Origin: Thermoactinospora rubra
GTDB taxonomy: Bacteria; Actinomycetota; Actinomycetes; Streptosporangiales; Streptosporangiaceae
Direction of reading: 5' to 3'
Assembly (NCBI RefSeq): GCF_002093975.1
Contig: NZ_MSZZ01000005.1
Location: 248,001 to 312,000, forward strand
DNA: 64,000 nt
Each line of letters starts with the position of its first letter. The first letter of the stretch is position 1. Below the pieces are notes generated by a model that worked only from the letters and a program-made list of their open reading frames with translations, did no database searches and was not told the origin of the DNA. A program made the translations under genes and the position numbers. Of the stretch, positions 19,341 through 27,664 are shown in pieces.

Positions 19341-19826
19341 TTAGCCTTCCAGGGCCGCGAGGATGATTTTCACGACCTGCTCCGGGCGGTTGGCGGCCAC
19401 GTCGACCTTCAGGTCGGCCACCTCGCGGAAGTACGGCTCCCGCCGCCCCCGCAGCGTCGCCGGGGCGAAGGACGGGCGGTGCGCGCTGGACTTCATGCGC
19501 TCGGCGAGCACCTCGTCGGGGGCGTCGAGCCAGACGACGAACGCCTCGCCCATCGCCTGCCGTACCGCCGGGTCCTCCACCACGCTGGCCGCGGCGGCGA
19601 TCACCTTGGGCGCGCCCTCGAGCTCGGTGAGCACGTGCCGCGCCTCCCGCTCGTGCAGCACGCCGACGTCGCGGGACATCTCCGCCGCGGTGGCACCGTA
19701 CTGTCCGGCGAGCCAGTCGTCGCTGTCGCTCATCGGCAGGCCGAGGGCCCGGCTCAGCAGGTTCGCCACCGTGCTCTTGCCCGAGCCCATGAGGCCGACC
19801 ACGACGACGGGTTTGATTTTCGACAT
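19341..19826 (-). CDS. Shikimate/gluconate kinase-like P-loop kinase
   Basis: This 161-residue small-molecule kinase has Walker A GLMGSGKST at residues 11-19, the substrate-binding Asp pair SDSDDW near 35, a lid with the EREARH motif, and RREPYF near residue 130. It resembles shikimate kinase, but no aro genes are nearby. A role in gluconate or another polyol substrate is equally possible. Its first 16 bases overlap the SigB-like promoter of the divergent DUF6458 gene. Confidence 0.8.
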   Translation of the reverse strand: MSKIKPVVVVGLMGSGKSTVANLLSRALGLPMSDSDDWLAGQYGATAAEMSRDVGVLHEREARHVLTELEGAPKVIAAAASVVEDPAVRQAMGEAFVVWLDAPDEVLAERMKSSAHRPSFAPATLRGRREPYFREVADLKVDVAANRPEQVVKIILAALEG

Positions 19827-19834
19827 GGGGATAG
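19811..19834 (+). promoter_or_regulatory. SigB-like promoter of the DUF6458-ChaB operon
   Basis: GTTT at 19811-19814 and GGATAG at 19829-19834 are 14 bases apart, close to the actinomycete stress-sigma consensus GTTT-N14/16-GGGTAT. It lies about 30 bases upstream of the DUF6458 start. The second base of the -10 core deviates from consensus. Confidence 0.45.
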
Positions 19835-19863
19835 AGGTTCCTCGGTGCTAAGGAGGTAATCCG

Positions 19864-20109
19864 ATGACCATCGCAGGGAGCATCTTCCTCATCATGCTCG
19901 GCGCGGTCCTCACGTGGGCGGTGGAATTCGACATCGCCGGACTCGACATCAACATAGTCGGCGTCATCCTCATGCTCGGGGGGATCGCGCTGCTGCTGTT
20001 CGGGCTCTACAGGGTCAAGGTGACCCGGGAGATCGTCCGTCCCGTGGGCCCGGAGACGCAGCGGGAGACGGTGTACGAAGAGCGCCGGTACGTCGACCCG
20101 GAGGTGTGA
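19864..20109 (+). CDS. DUF6458 small membrane protein
   Basis: This 81-residue protein has two hydrophobic helices (residues 4-24 and 31-52) separated by a short loop, and a polar C-terminal tail rich in Arg and Glu. It matches the DUF6458 family found across actinobacteria; its function is unknown. It has the strongest ribosome site in the window, AAGGAGGT at 19850-19857, six bases before the ATG. One base separates it from the downstream ChaB gene, so they form an operon. Confidence 0.85.
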   Translation: MTIAGSIFLIMLGAVLTWAVEFDIAGLDINIVGVILMLGGIALLLFGLYRVKVTREIVRPVGPETQRETVYEERRYVDPEV

Positions 20110-20110
20110 C

Positions 20111-20506
20111 ATGCCAGCTCGTGAAGAACTTCCCTCGACCATCGCCAGGTCGCCCAAGAAGGCGCAGGAGACCTGGATCAAGGCGCACGACAACGCGGTC
20201 AAGACGTACGGCGAGGGCCAGCGCGCCCACCGGACCGCCTTCGCGGCGCTGAAGCACTCCTTCGAGAAGGTGGGCGACCACTGGGAGCCGAAGGGCAGGA
20301 AGGGGCCCTCGGACGCGCAGGCCAAGAAGAGCACGCCGCGCGCCGGCAAGACCGCCGAGGGCGTCGACGCCAACGCCAGCAAGGAGCACCTGTACGGCGT
20401 CGCCTCCCGGCTGGGCATCGCCGGGCGGTCGCGCATGACCAAGGCCCAGCTGGTGGACGCCATCAAGAAGGCCAACCGCAAGGCCACCGCCAAGGCGCGC
20501 GGCTGA
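20111..20506 (+). CDS. ChaB-family protein with C-terminal SAP-like tail
   Basis: This 131-residue protein opens with the ChaB fold (EELPSTIARSPKKAQETWIK, then VKTYGEGQRAHRTAFAALKHSFEKVGDHW). ChaB was first tied to a cation antiporter in E. coli, but its role is unclear. Unlike the enterobacterial protein, this one continues into a 40-residue basic tail, SKEHLYGVASRLGIAGRSRM and onward, a SAP/Rho-N-like module of the kind seen in the hemerythrin-like protein at 4658-5245. The tail suggests binding to nucleic acid. Confidence 0.85.
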   Translation: MPAREELPSTIARSPKKAQETWIKAHDNAVKTYGEGQRAHRTAFAALKHSFEKVGDHWEPKGRKGPSDAQAKKSTPRAGKTAEGVDANASKEHLYGVASRLGIAGRSRMTKAQLVDAIKKANRKATAKARG

Positions 20507-20569
20507 CCGCCCGCCGCTGAGCGGGGGACCACGACGGAGGGTGGTCGGGCGGGCCGGGCCCGGGGCGGG

Positions 20570-22396
20570 CTACAGCAGCCGCTTCACCGCCCGCACGATC
20601 GCCTCGCGGTCGATCCCCGCGTCGGCCAGCTGCTCGGCCGGGGTCGCCGAGCCGGGGAGGTTGCGCACCGCGAGCTTGACCACGCGCGGCCCCAGCTCGC
20701 ACACCGCCTCCAGCACCGCGTCGCCCAGCCCGCCCTCGGGCCGGTGGTCTTCCACGGTGATGAGGTTGCCCGTGGTCTCGGCCGCCTCCCGGAGGGCCGC
20801 CACGTCCACGGGCTTGACCGAGTACAGGTCGATCACCCCCACCGCGATCCCCTGCTCGGCCAGCGTGTCGGCCGCCGCCAGGGCCTCGTGCACGGTGACC
20901 CCGGCCGCCACGACGGTGGCCCGGTCCTCGGGGGAGCGCCGCAGCACGCGCGAGCCGCCCACGGGGAAGCTCTCGCCCGCGCCGTAGATCACCGGGGTCT
21001 CCCCGCGCGTGGTGCGCAGGTACGTCACGCCCTCACACGAGGCCATCTCCGCCACCAGCGCCGCCGTCTGGTTCGCGTCGCACGGGTACAGCACCGTGCT
21101 GCCGTAGGCCGAGCGCATCATCGCCAGGTCCTCCAGCCCCATCTGGGAGGGGCCGTCCTCGCCGATGGCCACGCCCGCGTGCGAGCCGACCAGCCTGATG
21201 TCCGACCCGCTGATCCCGGCCATCCTGACGAAGTCGTGCGCCCGGGTCAGGAACGCCGCGAACGTCGCCGCGAACGGCATCCACCCGCGCGTCTGCAACC
21301 CCATGGCCGCGGCCACCATCTGCTGCTCGGCGATGTAGCACTCCACGAACCGATCGGGGAACGTCTCGGCGAACTTCTCGGCCTTGGTGGAGTCGGCCAC
21401 CTCGCCGTCCAGCGCCACGACCTCGCCCCGCGCCTGGCCCAGCGCCACGAGCGCGTCGCCGTACGCGCTCCTGGTCGCCACCGTGGCGCCCACCTCGTAC
21501 TCGGGCATCTTGAGAGGCCCGCCGTCGAAGCGGCGCGGCGAGCGCGACTCCTCCGGCGCCCGCACCCGCACGGTCAGCTCGCGCCGCCCGCCCAGCTCCT
21601 CGACGGCCGCGTCGGGGTTCTTGAGCGGCTTGCCGTGCCTGCCCTCGCGGTTGTCCACCTCCTTGACGCCCCTGCCCTTGTGGGTGCGCGCCAGGATCAC
21701 GGTGGGCCGCCGCCTGGTGCGCACGGCTTCGGCCAGGGCGAAGTCGATCTCGACGGGGTCGTGCCCGTCGATCTCGACGGTGTGCCAGCCGAAGGCGCCG
21801 AAGCGGCGGGCGTAGGCGCCGGTGTCCCAGCCGTGGCGGGTGGGGCCGCGCTGGCCGAGCCGGTTGACGTCCACGATGGCGGTCAGCCGGTCCAGCCCCT
21901 CGACGCCCGCGTGCTCGGCGGCCTCCCACATCGAGCCCTCGGCGAGCTCGCTGTCGCCGCACAGCACCCACACCCGGTACGGCAGGCGCTCCAGCCGCCC
22001 GGCGAGCGCCACGCCCACCCCGACGGGCAGGCCCTGGCCGAGCGATCCGGTGGCGACGTCCACCCACGGCAGCCGGGGCGTGGGGTGCCCCTCAAGCCTG
22101 CTGCCCCGCTTCCTGAAGGTCAGCAGCTCCTCGTCGGTGATCGCGCCGGCCGCCTTGAACAGCGAATACAGCAGCGGCGACGCATGCCCCTTGGAGAAGA
22201 TCAGGTGGTCGTTGAGCGGGTTGCCCGGCTCGTCGAAGTCATAGACCAGATGCCGGGCGAACAACACCGCCATCAACTCGGCCGCCGACATCGAGGACGT
22301 GGGGTGGCCCGATCCCGCGGCCGCGGCGGCGCGGATCGAGTCCACCCGCAGCTGCGCGGCCAGGTCGCACAGATACTGGGTGTCGAGCTCCGGCAT
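20570..22396 (-). CDS. Transketolase
   Basis: This 608-residue thiamine-diphosphate enzyme would move two-carbon ketol units in the pentose phosphate pathway. It has the N-terminal GSGHPTSSMSAAELM, the ThDP/Mg motif GDSELAEG followed by VDVNRLGQ, the catalytic central segment VECYIAEQQMVAAAMGL and the C-terminal transketolase domain (VEDHRPEGGLGDAV). It is about 60 residues shorter than canonical TktA and resembles the two-domain transketolases often found as secondary copies in actinomycetes, so it may be a stress or specialised isoform. GGGAGGAG precedes the ATG. It is the last gene of a three-gene minus-strand operon. Confidence 0.9.
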   Translation of the reverse strand: MPELDTQYLCDLAAQLRVDSIRAAAAAGSGHPTSSMSAAELMAVLFARHLVYDFDEPGNPLNDHLIFSKGHASPLLYSLFKAAGAITDEELLTFRKRGSRLEGHPTPRLPWVDVATGSLGQGLPVGVGVALAGRLERLPYRVWVLCGDSELAEGSMWEAAEHAGVEGLDRLTAIVDVNRLGQRGPTRHGWDTGAYARRFGAFGWHTVEIDGHDPVEIDFALAEAVRTRRRPTVILARTHKGRGVKEVDNREGRHGKPLKNPDAAVEELGGRRELTVRVRAPEESRSPRRFDGGPLKMPEYEVGATVATRSAYGDALVALGQARGEVVALDGEVADSTKAEKFAETFPDRFVECYIAEQQMVAAAMGLQTRGWMPFAATFAAFLTRAHDFVRMAGISGSDIRLVGSHAGVAIGEDGPSQMGLEDLAMMRSAYGSTVLYPCDANQTAALVAEMASCEGVTYLRTTRGETPVIYGAGESFPVGGSRVLRRSPEDRATVVAAGVTVHEALAAADTLAEQGIAVGVIDLYSVKPVDVAALREAAETTGNLITVEDHRPEGGLGDAVLEAVCELGPRVVKLAVRNLPGSATPAEQLADAGIDREAIVRAVKRLL

Positions 22397-22416
22397 GGGT
22401 CCTCTCCTCCCTGGAA

Positions 22417-23439
22417 CTACCTCCGGTTGCCGGTACGGCGCAGCAGCACGGCGACGGCCGTCCCCGACGCCAGCGCCGCCAGGACCGGCCCGCGGTGCCG
22501 GGAGAGCCACAGCTGGAGGCTGCGGGGGTGCGAGCGGTCATCGAAGGAGCCGTGGGCGCCGTGGTCGCGCCACTCGTCGGCCGGCTCCCACAGGTTGCCC
22601 GGCCCCCGGAGCGGCTCGCTGTCCGGTTTGTCGCCCTGGACCTGCTGGGACTTCTCACCCGTCCGCGCCAGGTAGCGGTCCACCAGCGCGGGGGCGACGC
22701 GGTTGGCCAGCAGCGTCATGACGGTCGGCGTGCCGACCCAGTACTCCTTGCGCTCGGGGTGCTCGGCCGCGTGGACGATCGCGCGGGCGGCCACCTCCGG
22801 CTGGTAGATGGGCGGCACGGGCTGCGGGTGGCGGCGCAGCTTGGAGCGCACCCAGTCGAACTGCGGCGTGTTGAGCGCGGGCAGCTGCACCATGGTGATG
22901 CTGATGGGGCTGCGCTCGGCCAGCAGCTCCACGCGCACGGACTCGGTGAAGCCCTTGATGGCGTGCTTGGCGCCGCAGTACGCCGACTGCAGGGGGATCC
23001 CCCGGTAGGACAGCGCGGAGCCGGCCTGCACGATGGCGCCCCGCCCGCGCGGGCGCATGAGGTCGAGGGCGACCTTGGTGCCCCACACGTAACCGAGGTA
23101 GGTCACCTTCGTGGTGCGCTCGAACTCCTCGGGCTCGATGTCGCGGAACCTCGCGAACACCGAGGAGAACGCCACGTTGATCCACACGTCGATGGGGCCG
23201 AGGTCCGCCTCGGCGCGTTCGGCGGCCCGCCGTACCTCCTCGTAGACGGCCACGTCGGCCTCGTAGGCCCGGGCGTCGCCGCCGGCCGCGCCCACGTCCA
23301 CGGCGGCCGCGCCCAGCCCCGCCTCGCCGCGGGCGATCAGCGCGACCTTGGCGCCCCGGGCGCCCAGCTCCCGCACCACGGCGCGGCCGACCCCGCCGCT
23401 GGCGCCCGTCACCACCACGACCTTGTCACGCAGCGACAT
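22417..23439 (-). CDS. Short-chain dehydrogenase with C-terminal membrane anchor
   Basis: This 340-residue SDR has the cofactor loop TGASGGVG near residue 12, the NAG-equivalent NVAFS, catalytic Ser in QAGSALSYR and the catalytic pair in YCGAK. Unlike minimal 250-residue SDRs it has an 80-residue extension ending in a hydrophobic helix (PVLAALASGTAVAVLL) and basic residues, which predicts attachment to the inner membrane. The substrate is unknown. It is placed between a small membrane protein and transketolase in one operon, under a SigB-like promoter. Confidence 0.88.
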   Translation of the reverse strand: MSLRDKVVVVTGASGGVGRAVVRELGARGAKVALIARGEAGLGAAAVDVGAAGGDARAYEADVAVYEEVRRAAERAEADLGPIDVWINVAFSSVFARFRDIEPEEFERTTKVTYLGYVWGTKVALDLMRPRGRGAIVQAGSALSYRGIPLQSAYCGAKHAIKGFTESVRVELLAERSPISITMVQLPALNTPQFDWVRSKLRRHPQPVPPIYQPEVAARAIVHAAEHPERKEYWVGTPTVMTLLANRVAPALVDRYLARTGEKSQQVQGDKPDSEPLRGPGNLWEPADEWRDHGAHGSFDDRSHPRSLQLWLSRHRGPVLAALASGTAVAVLLRRTGNRR

Positions 23440-23441
23440 CG

Positions 23442-23711
23442 TCAGCCGGCCTCCCCGGCGCCGCGCGCCTTCTGGCGGCGTGCGGCCAGCACCATGTCGA
23501 TGATCGTGATCACCGCGACGGCGCCCGCCACCCATGTGATGACTGGCGCGTGGGCGATGAGTCCGAGCACTCCGATGGCGAACGCGAAGATCAACACGAA
23601 CGAGCCCACACGGATGTGGACGACGTCGCGCGGGGTCGCGGGCACCATGGGCTTGCCGGTCTTCGAGAACTCCTCGCGACGGATGTCCTCGGGGCGTTCG
23701 TGCTTGGCCAT
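23442..23711 (-). CDS. Small two-helix membrane protein
   Basis: This 89-residue protein has a charged N-terminus (HERPEDIRREEFSKTGKPMVPATPRD), two hydrophobic helices (roughly residues 32-52 and 55-76) and a basic C-terminus. I do not recognise a named family. It is the first gene of the operon with the SDR and transketolase; two bases separate it from the SDR start. A GGGAGGA ribosome site precedes the ATG, and a SigB-like promoter lies 25-50 bases upstream. Confidence 0.75.
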   Translation of the reverse strand: MAKHERPEDIRREEFSKTGKPMVPATPRDVVHIRVGSFVLIFAFAIGVLGLIAHAPVITWVAGAVAVITIIDMVLAARRQKARGAGEAG

Positions 23712-23736
23712 GTCGATTCCTCCCTGTCCGCCCCGC

Positions 23737-23772
23737 CTACCCGGGCCGTTTGCCGGTTAACGCGCCGGGTAG
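23737..23772. promoter_or_regulatory. Face-to-face SigB-like promoters in a near-palindrome
   Basis: On the plus strand GTTT (23748-23751) and GGGTAG (23767-23772) are 15 bases apart and lead to topoisomerase IB. On the minus strand GTTA (23761-23758) and GGGTAG (23742-23737) are also 15 bases apart and lead to the small-membrane-protein operon. CTACCCGG and CCGGGTAG are inverted copies at the two ends, so the two promoters overlap and would compete. Confidence 0.55.
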
Positions 23773-23781
23773 CGCAGCGGT

Positions 23782-24777
23782 GTGCCCGAGCTGCATCCCA
23801 GCGACCAGAACGAGCCGGGGATCGTGCGCCGCCGCCACGGGCGTGGGTTCGCCTACTACTACGCCGACGGCAGGCGGGTGCGGTCCCCCTCCACGCTGCG
23901 CAGGATCAGGGCCCTGGCGATCCCGCCGGCCTGGAAGGACGTGTGGATCTGCGCCTCGCCGTGGGGCCACCTGCAGGCGGCCGGGACCGACTCGGCGGGC
24001 CGCCGGCAGTACCGCTACCACGACCTGTGGCGCGAGCAGCAGGACCGGATCAAGTTCGACCGGGTGCTGGAGATGGCCGAGCGGCTGCCGGACTTCCGCA
24101 GGACGGTGGAGGAGCACCTGGCCCGGCGCGGGCTGAGCCGCGAGCGGGTGCTGGCCGCGGCGGCGCGGATGCTCGACGTCGGCTTCTTCCGCGTCGGCAC
24201 CGAGAGCTACGACACCTACGGCCTGGCCACGCTGCGCATGGAGCACGTCACCTGCGTCAACGGCGGCGTGCTGTGCTCCTACCAGGGCAAGGGCGAGGTG
24301 CCGCAGGAGGTGGAGATCGCCGACCCCGCGGTGTGCTCGGTGATCCGGTCGCTGAAGTCGCTGCGCTCGGAGGGCGAGCTGCTGCGCTACCGCGGCGAGG
24401 ACGGCTGGGCCGACGTGCGCAGCCAGGACATCAACGACTACCTGCGCGAGACCATCGGCTGCGAGGTGACCGCCAAGGACTTCCGCACCTGGCACGCCAC
24501 CGTGCTGGCGGCCGTGGGCCTGGCCGTGTCGCCCCGGCGCACCAGGAGTGCCGTGGCCAGGGTGATGAAGGAGGTGGCGGAGTACCTGGGCAACACCCCG
24601 GCCGTGGCTCGCGCCTCCTACGTGGACCCGCGGGTGGTGGAGGCCTTCGAGCGGGGCCGCACGATCCCGGTGGCCGAGCTGGGGGCGGGCGCCGACCTGG
24701 GCCGGCCCGCCACGCACGGCGCGGCCGAGCGGGCGGTCATCGAGCTCCTGCGGTCCCACGCGGGCGATCGGCCCTGA
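23782..24777 (+). CDS. DNA topoisomerase IB
   Basis: This 331-residue poxvirus-type topoisomerase I relaxes supercoils through a 3'-phosphotyrosine. The catalytic set is visible: Arg in YGLATLR, Lys in SYQGKGE, His in RTWHAT and the nucleophile Tyr in ARASYVDPRV. The N-terminal beta domain (HGRGFAYYYADG) is present and length is normal for bacterial members. The start is GTG 23782, only about ten bases from the predicted -10 element, so the message may be nearly leaderless. Bacterial IB enzymes are accessory to the essential type IA enzyme and are often stress genes. Confidence 0.93.
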   Translation: MPELHPSDQNEPGIVRRRHGRGFAYYYADGRRVRSPSTLRRIRALAIPPAWKDVWICASPWGHLQAAGTDSAGRRQYRYHDLWREQQDRIKFDRVLEMAERLPDFRRTVEEHLARRGLSRERVLAAAARMLDVGFFRVGTESYDTYGLATLRMEHVTCVNGGVLCSYQGKGEVPQEVEIADPAVCSVIRSLKSLRSEGELLRYRGEDGWADVRSQDINDYLRETIGCEVTAKDFRTWHATVLAAVGLAVSPRRTRSAVARVMKEVAEYLGNTPAVARASYVDPRVVEAFERGRTIPVAELGAGADLGRPATHGAAERAVIELLRSHAGDRP

Positions 24778-24786
24778 ATCCGGGCC

Positions 24787-24811
24787 GTTTGGCGGGTTGC
24801 CTGCCGGGCAT
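24787..24811 (+). promoter_or_regulatory. SigB-like promoter of the BON gene
   Basis: GTTT (24787-24790), a 15-base spacer and GGGCAT (24806-24811) match the stress-sigma pattern. They sit 30 bases upstream of the BON-domain start and just after the topoisomerase stop. The element has the same architecture as the one at 23748-23772. Confidence 0.5.
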
Positions 24812-24841
24812 GCGGGCAACTGAGTCGAGGAGGCATCGAAC

Positions 24842-25093
24842 GTGATGGAAGCTCCGCAGTACGTCGCGGCGAGGGTCCAGCGGGCGCTCGCCGAGGACTC
24901 CAGGACGCACGAGCTCGGCATCCGGGTCGACGTGCGAGGGGACCAGATGTTCCTGCGCGGCCAGGTGTCGGGCGAGGAGCACCGGCAACGGCTCGCGGCC
25001 GTCGCCCAGGAGGTGGCGCCGAACCTGAAGGTGCACAACGAGATCAAGGTCGTCGAGGTCACCCGGCCGGGGGAGGATGAACATCTTGACTGA
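24842..25093 (+). CDS. BON-domain protein
   Basis: This 83-residue protein is essentially one BON domain (AARVQRALAEDSRTHELGIRV, MFLRGQVSGEEHRQRL, HNEIKVV). BON domains bind phospholipid or envelope surfaces and are frequent in osmotic-stress proteins such as OsmY. No signal peptide is present, so it is probably cytosolic or membrane-peripheral. An AGGAGG site precedes GTG 24842; the adjacent ATG 24845 is an equal alternative. It overlaps the phosphoesterase gene by 17 bases. Confidence 0.85.
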   Translation: MMEAPQYVAARVQRALAEDSRTHELGIRVDVRGDQMFLRGQVSGEEHRQRLAAVAQEVAPNLKVHNEIKVVEVTRPGEDEHLD

Positions 25094-25808
25094 GCTACGC
25101 ATCGCCGCAGTGGGTGACGTCCACCTGGGTGAGGACGTCAGGGGACACTACCGCCAACGGCTTGAGGGGATCGGGGAGCGCGCCGACGTGCTGCTGCTGG
25201 CGGGCGACCTGACCAGGCACGGGACGGCGGAGGAGGGCCGGCTGGTGGCCCAGGAGTTCCGCGACCTGCCGGTGCCCGTCGTGGCCGTGCTGGGCAACCA
25301 CGACTACCATTCCGACGCCCAGGACGAGATTGCGGCCGAGCTGCGCGACCACGGCATCACGGTGCTCGACGACGACGGCACCGTGCTGGAGATCAACGGC
25401 AGGACGCTCGGCATCGTCGGCGGCAAGGGTTTCGGCGGCGGGTTCGCCGGCAAGTGCGCCAGCGAGTTCGGCGAGCGCGAGATCAAGAGCTTCGTCCGCC
25501 ACACGCGGACCATCGCCGAGTCCTGGCAGCTGGCGCTGAAGGAGATCGAGGCCGACCGCAAGGTGGTGCTGTCCCACTACTCGCCGATCAAGGAGACGCT
25601 GGAGGGCGAGCCGCTGGAGATCTACCCGTTCCTGGGCAGCTACCTGCTGGCCGAGGCGGTCGACAGCGTCGGCGCCGACCTGATCCTGCACGGCCACGCG
25701 CACAAGGGATCGGAGAAGGGCATGACGCCGGGCGGCATCCGGGTGCGCAACGTCGCGCTGCCCGTGCTGGGCCGCGCCTACGGCGTCTACTGCCTCAACG
25801 GCGGCTGA
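25077..25808 (+). CDS. Metallophosphoesterase
   Basis: This 243-residue calcineurin-like phosphoesterase shows all the metal motifs: GDVHLGE, GDLTRHG, GNHDYH, LSHYSP and GHAHKG. The lack of a signal peptide makes it cytosolic. Its substrate could be a phosphodiester or a phosphoprotein. The start lies inside the BON gene (17-base overlap, different frame), so the two are co-translated. The 100-base gap downstream contains an imperfect eight-base hairpin (GCCTCGGC against GCTGAGGC) near 25825, which could be a weak terminator. Confidence 0.88.
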   Translation: MNILTELRIAAVGDVHLGEDVRGHYRQRLEGIGERADVLLLAGDLTRHGTAEEGRLVAQEFRDLPVPVVAVLGNHDYHSDAQDEIAAELRDHGITVLDDDGTVLEINGRTLGIVGGKGFGGGFAGKCASEFGEREIKSFVRHTRTIAESWQLALKEIEADRKVVLSHYSPIKETLEGEPLEIYPFLGSYLLAEAVDSVGADLILHGHAHKGSEKGMTPGGIRVRNVALPVLGRAYGVYCLNGG

Positions 25809-25908
25809 CGTCCTTGGTCTACTGCCTCGGCGGCGGGCTGAGGCCCTTGCCGTAATAGCGAGCAGGGCTCATATTGAGGGTACCCCCCAGTAACTTCAGA
25901 GGTGCCCC

Positions 25909-27465
25909 ATGGCCCGTCGCCTGCTCCCCCTGCTCGCGGCCGTCTGCCTCGTGCTGGCCGCCCCCCTTCCCGCCGCCTCGCGAACCGCCGGACCGGTCAG
26001 CGGTTTCGTCGACGCCCACAGCCACCTGATGTCCTTCGAGGCGTTCGGCGGCATGCTCATGTGCGGCCGGCCCTTCCACCCCGGCGGCATCGCCCGCGCG
26101 CTGGTCGACTGCCTGGACCACTACCCGAACGGCGAGGCGGCCTGGTTCGAGAACTTCACCAGGACCGGATCCCCGACCGGCACCCACGACCCCGTCGGCT
26201 GGCCCACCTTCCGGGACTGGCCGGCCCACGACTCGCTCACCCACCAGCAGGCCTACCACGAGTGGATCGAGCGCGCCTGGCGCGGCGGGCTGCGCGTCAT
26301 GGTCAACGACCTGGTCGCCAACCGGCAGCTGTGCGAGATCTACCCGCTCAAGCGCAACTCCTGCGACGAGATGGCCACCATCCGCCTGGAGGCCAGGCGT
26401 ACCTTCGAGATGCAGGACCACATCGACTCCTTGCACGGCGGCCCCGGCCGCGGCTGGTTCCGCGTCGTCCGCTCGCCCGAGGAGGCCCGGCGGGTCATCG
26501 CCGAGGGCAAGCTCGCCGTGGTCCTCGGCGTGGAGACCTCAGAGCCGTTCGGCTGCCGCACCACGCTCGGCGTCCCGCACTGCACCAGGGCGCAGATCGA
26601 CCGCGGCCTGGACGAGCTGTACGCGCTCGGCGTGCGCAGCATGTTCGTCTGCCACAAGTACGACAACGCGCTGTGCGGCGTCCGCTTCGACTCCGGCACC
26701 CAGGGCGCGATCGTCAACCTGGGCAACCTGCTGTCGTCGGGCGGCTTCTGGCGCGTGGAGAAGTGCACCGGGCCGGAGCGCGACAACACCATCACGCCCG
26801 CCGTCCTGCCGCCGGAGCTGGCCCGGCTGCTGCCGCCCGGCGTCGGCCTGCCGGTCTACCCGCCCGGCCCGCACTGCAACGTCAAGGGCCTGACGTCACT
26901 GGGCCGCCACATGATCGAGGGCATGATGCGGCGCGGGATGATCGTCGAGATCGACCACATGAGCGTCAAGGCCGCCGACCAGACGCTGGACATGCTCGAA
27001 GCCGCCGGCTACGCGGGCGTCATCTCCTCCCACAGCTGGGCGGATCCCGGCTACTTCGAGCGGATCTACCGGCTGGGCGGGATGATCACCTCGTACGGTC
27101 ACCGCGCCGACGGCTTCACGGCCGAGTGGCGCCGCACCAAGGAGCTGCGCGACCGGCTCGGCCTGACGGGGTTCGGCTACGGCCTCGACGCCAACGGGAT
27201 GGGCCCGCTGCCCGCGCCCCGACCGGGGAGCGCGGTCACCTATCCGTTCGCCTCCCACGACGGCTCGGCCGCCTTCGACCGGCCGTCCACGGGCCAGCGG
27301 ACCTGGGACTACAACCACGACGGCGTCGCGCATTACGGCCTGGTGCCCGACTGGCTGGAGGACGGCCGGGCGATCGCCGGCGAGGACTTCATCCGGGACA
27401 TGGCGGCCGGCGCCGAGGCCTACCTGAGGACATGGGAGGCCGCCATGTCCTCCCCTAGACGTTGA
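25909..27465 (+). CDS. Secreted amidohydrolase/dipeptidase-like metallohydrolase
   Basis: This 518-residue exported protein begins with a clear signal peptide (MARRLLPLLAAVCLVLAA, AxA-type cleavage near residue 24). The mature part resembles membrane-dipeptidase (M19) amidohydrolases: metal motif FVDAHSHLM near residue 33, a Glu ligand in VVLGVETSE near 210, EIDHMS near 345 and SSHSWADPG near 365. The closing LDANGMGPLPAP resembles the M19 active-site Asp region. It is longer than canonical M19 enzymes, and the substrate (dipeptide or other amide) is unknown. It converges with and overlaps the GPGG gene by 11 bases. Confidence 0.82.
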   Translation: MARRLLPLLAAVCLVLAAPLPAASRTAGPVSGFVDAHSHLMSFEAFGGMLMCGRPFHPGGIARALVDCLDHYPNGEAAWFENFTRTGSPTGTHDPVGWPTFRDWPAHDSLTHQQAYHEWIERAWRGGLRVMVNDLVANRQLCEIYPLKRNSCDEMATIRLEARRTFEMQDHIDSLHGGPGRGWFRVVRSPEEARRVIAEGKLAVVLGVETSEPFGCRTTLGVPHCTRAQIDRGLDELYALGVRSMFVCHKYDNALCGVRFDSGTQGAIVNLGNLLSSGGFWRVEKCTGPERDNTITPAVLPPELARLLPPGVGLPVYPPGPHCNVKGLTSLGRHMIEGMMRRGMIVEIDHMSVKAADQTLDMLEAAGYAGVISSHSWADPGYFERIYRLGGMITSYGHRADGFTAEWRRTKELRDRLGLTGFGYGLDANGMGPLPAPRPGSAVTYPFASHDGSAAFDRPSTGQRTWDYNHDGVAHYGLVPDWLEDGRAIAGEDFIRDMAAGAEAYLRTWEAAMSSPRR

Positions 27466-27604
27466 AGATGCTCACGCCACCGGGGCCGACGAGGAATCCG
27501 AGGACGATGAGGACGATCCCCCACAGGAGATCGCGACGCGCCAGGATCACATAGATCCCAGCGATAACCAGGATGACGGCGATAATCCACAGCAATGTAG
27601 CCAT
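27455..27604 (-). CDS. GPGG-motif small membrane protein
   Basis: This 49-residue protein consists of two hydrophobic helices (residues 3-20 and 27-40) joined by ARRDLL and ends in the diagnostic VGPGGVSIFNV. It matches a small actinobacterial membrane family defined by that motif; its function is unknown. Confidence 0.8.
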   Translation of the reverse strand: MATLLWIIAVILVIAGIYVILARRDLLWGIVLIVLGFLVGPGGVSIFNV

Positions 27605-27664
27605 GCCTGGCAACTGCCCTGGGAGCGCGTGTCTTAACATGCCGACCTGGGGCAGGGGCCGGGC

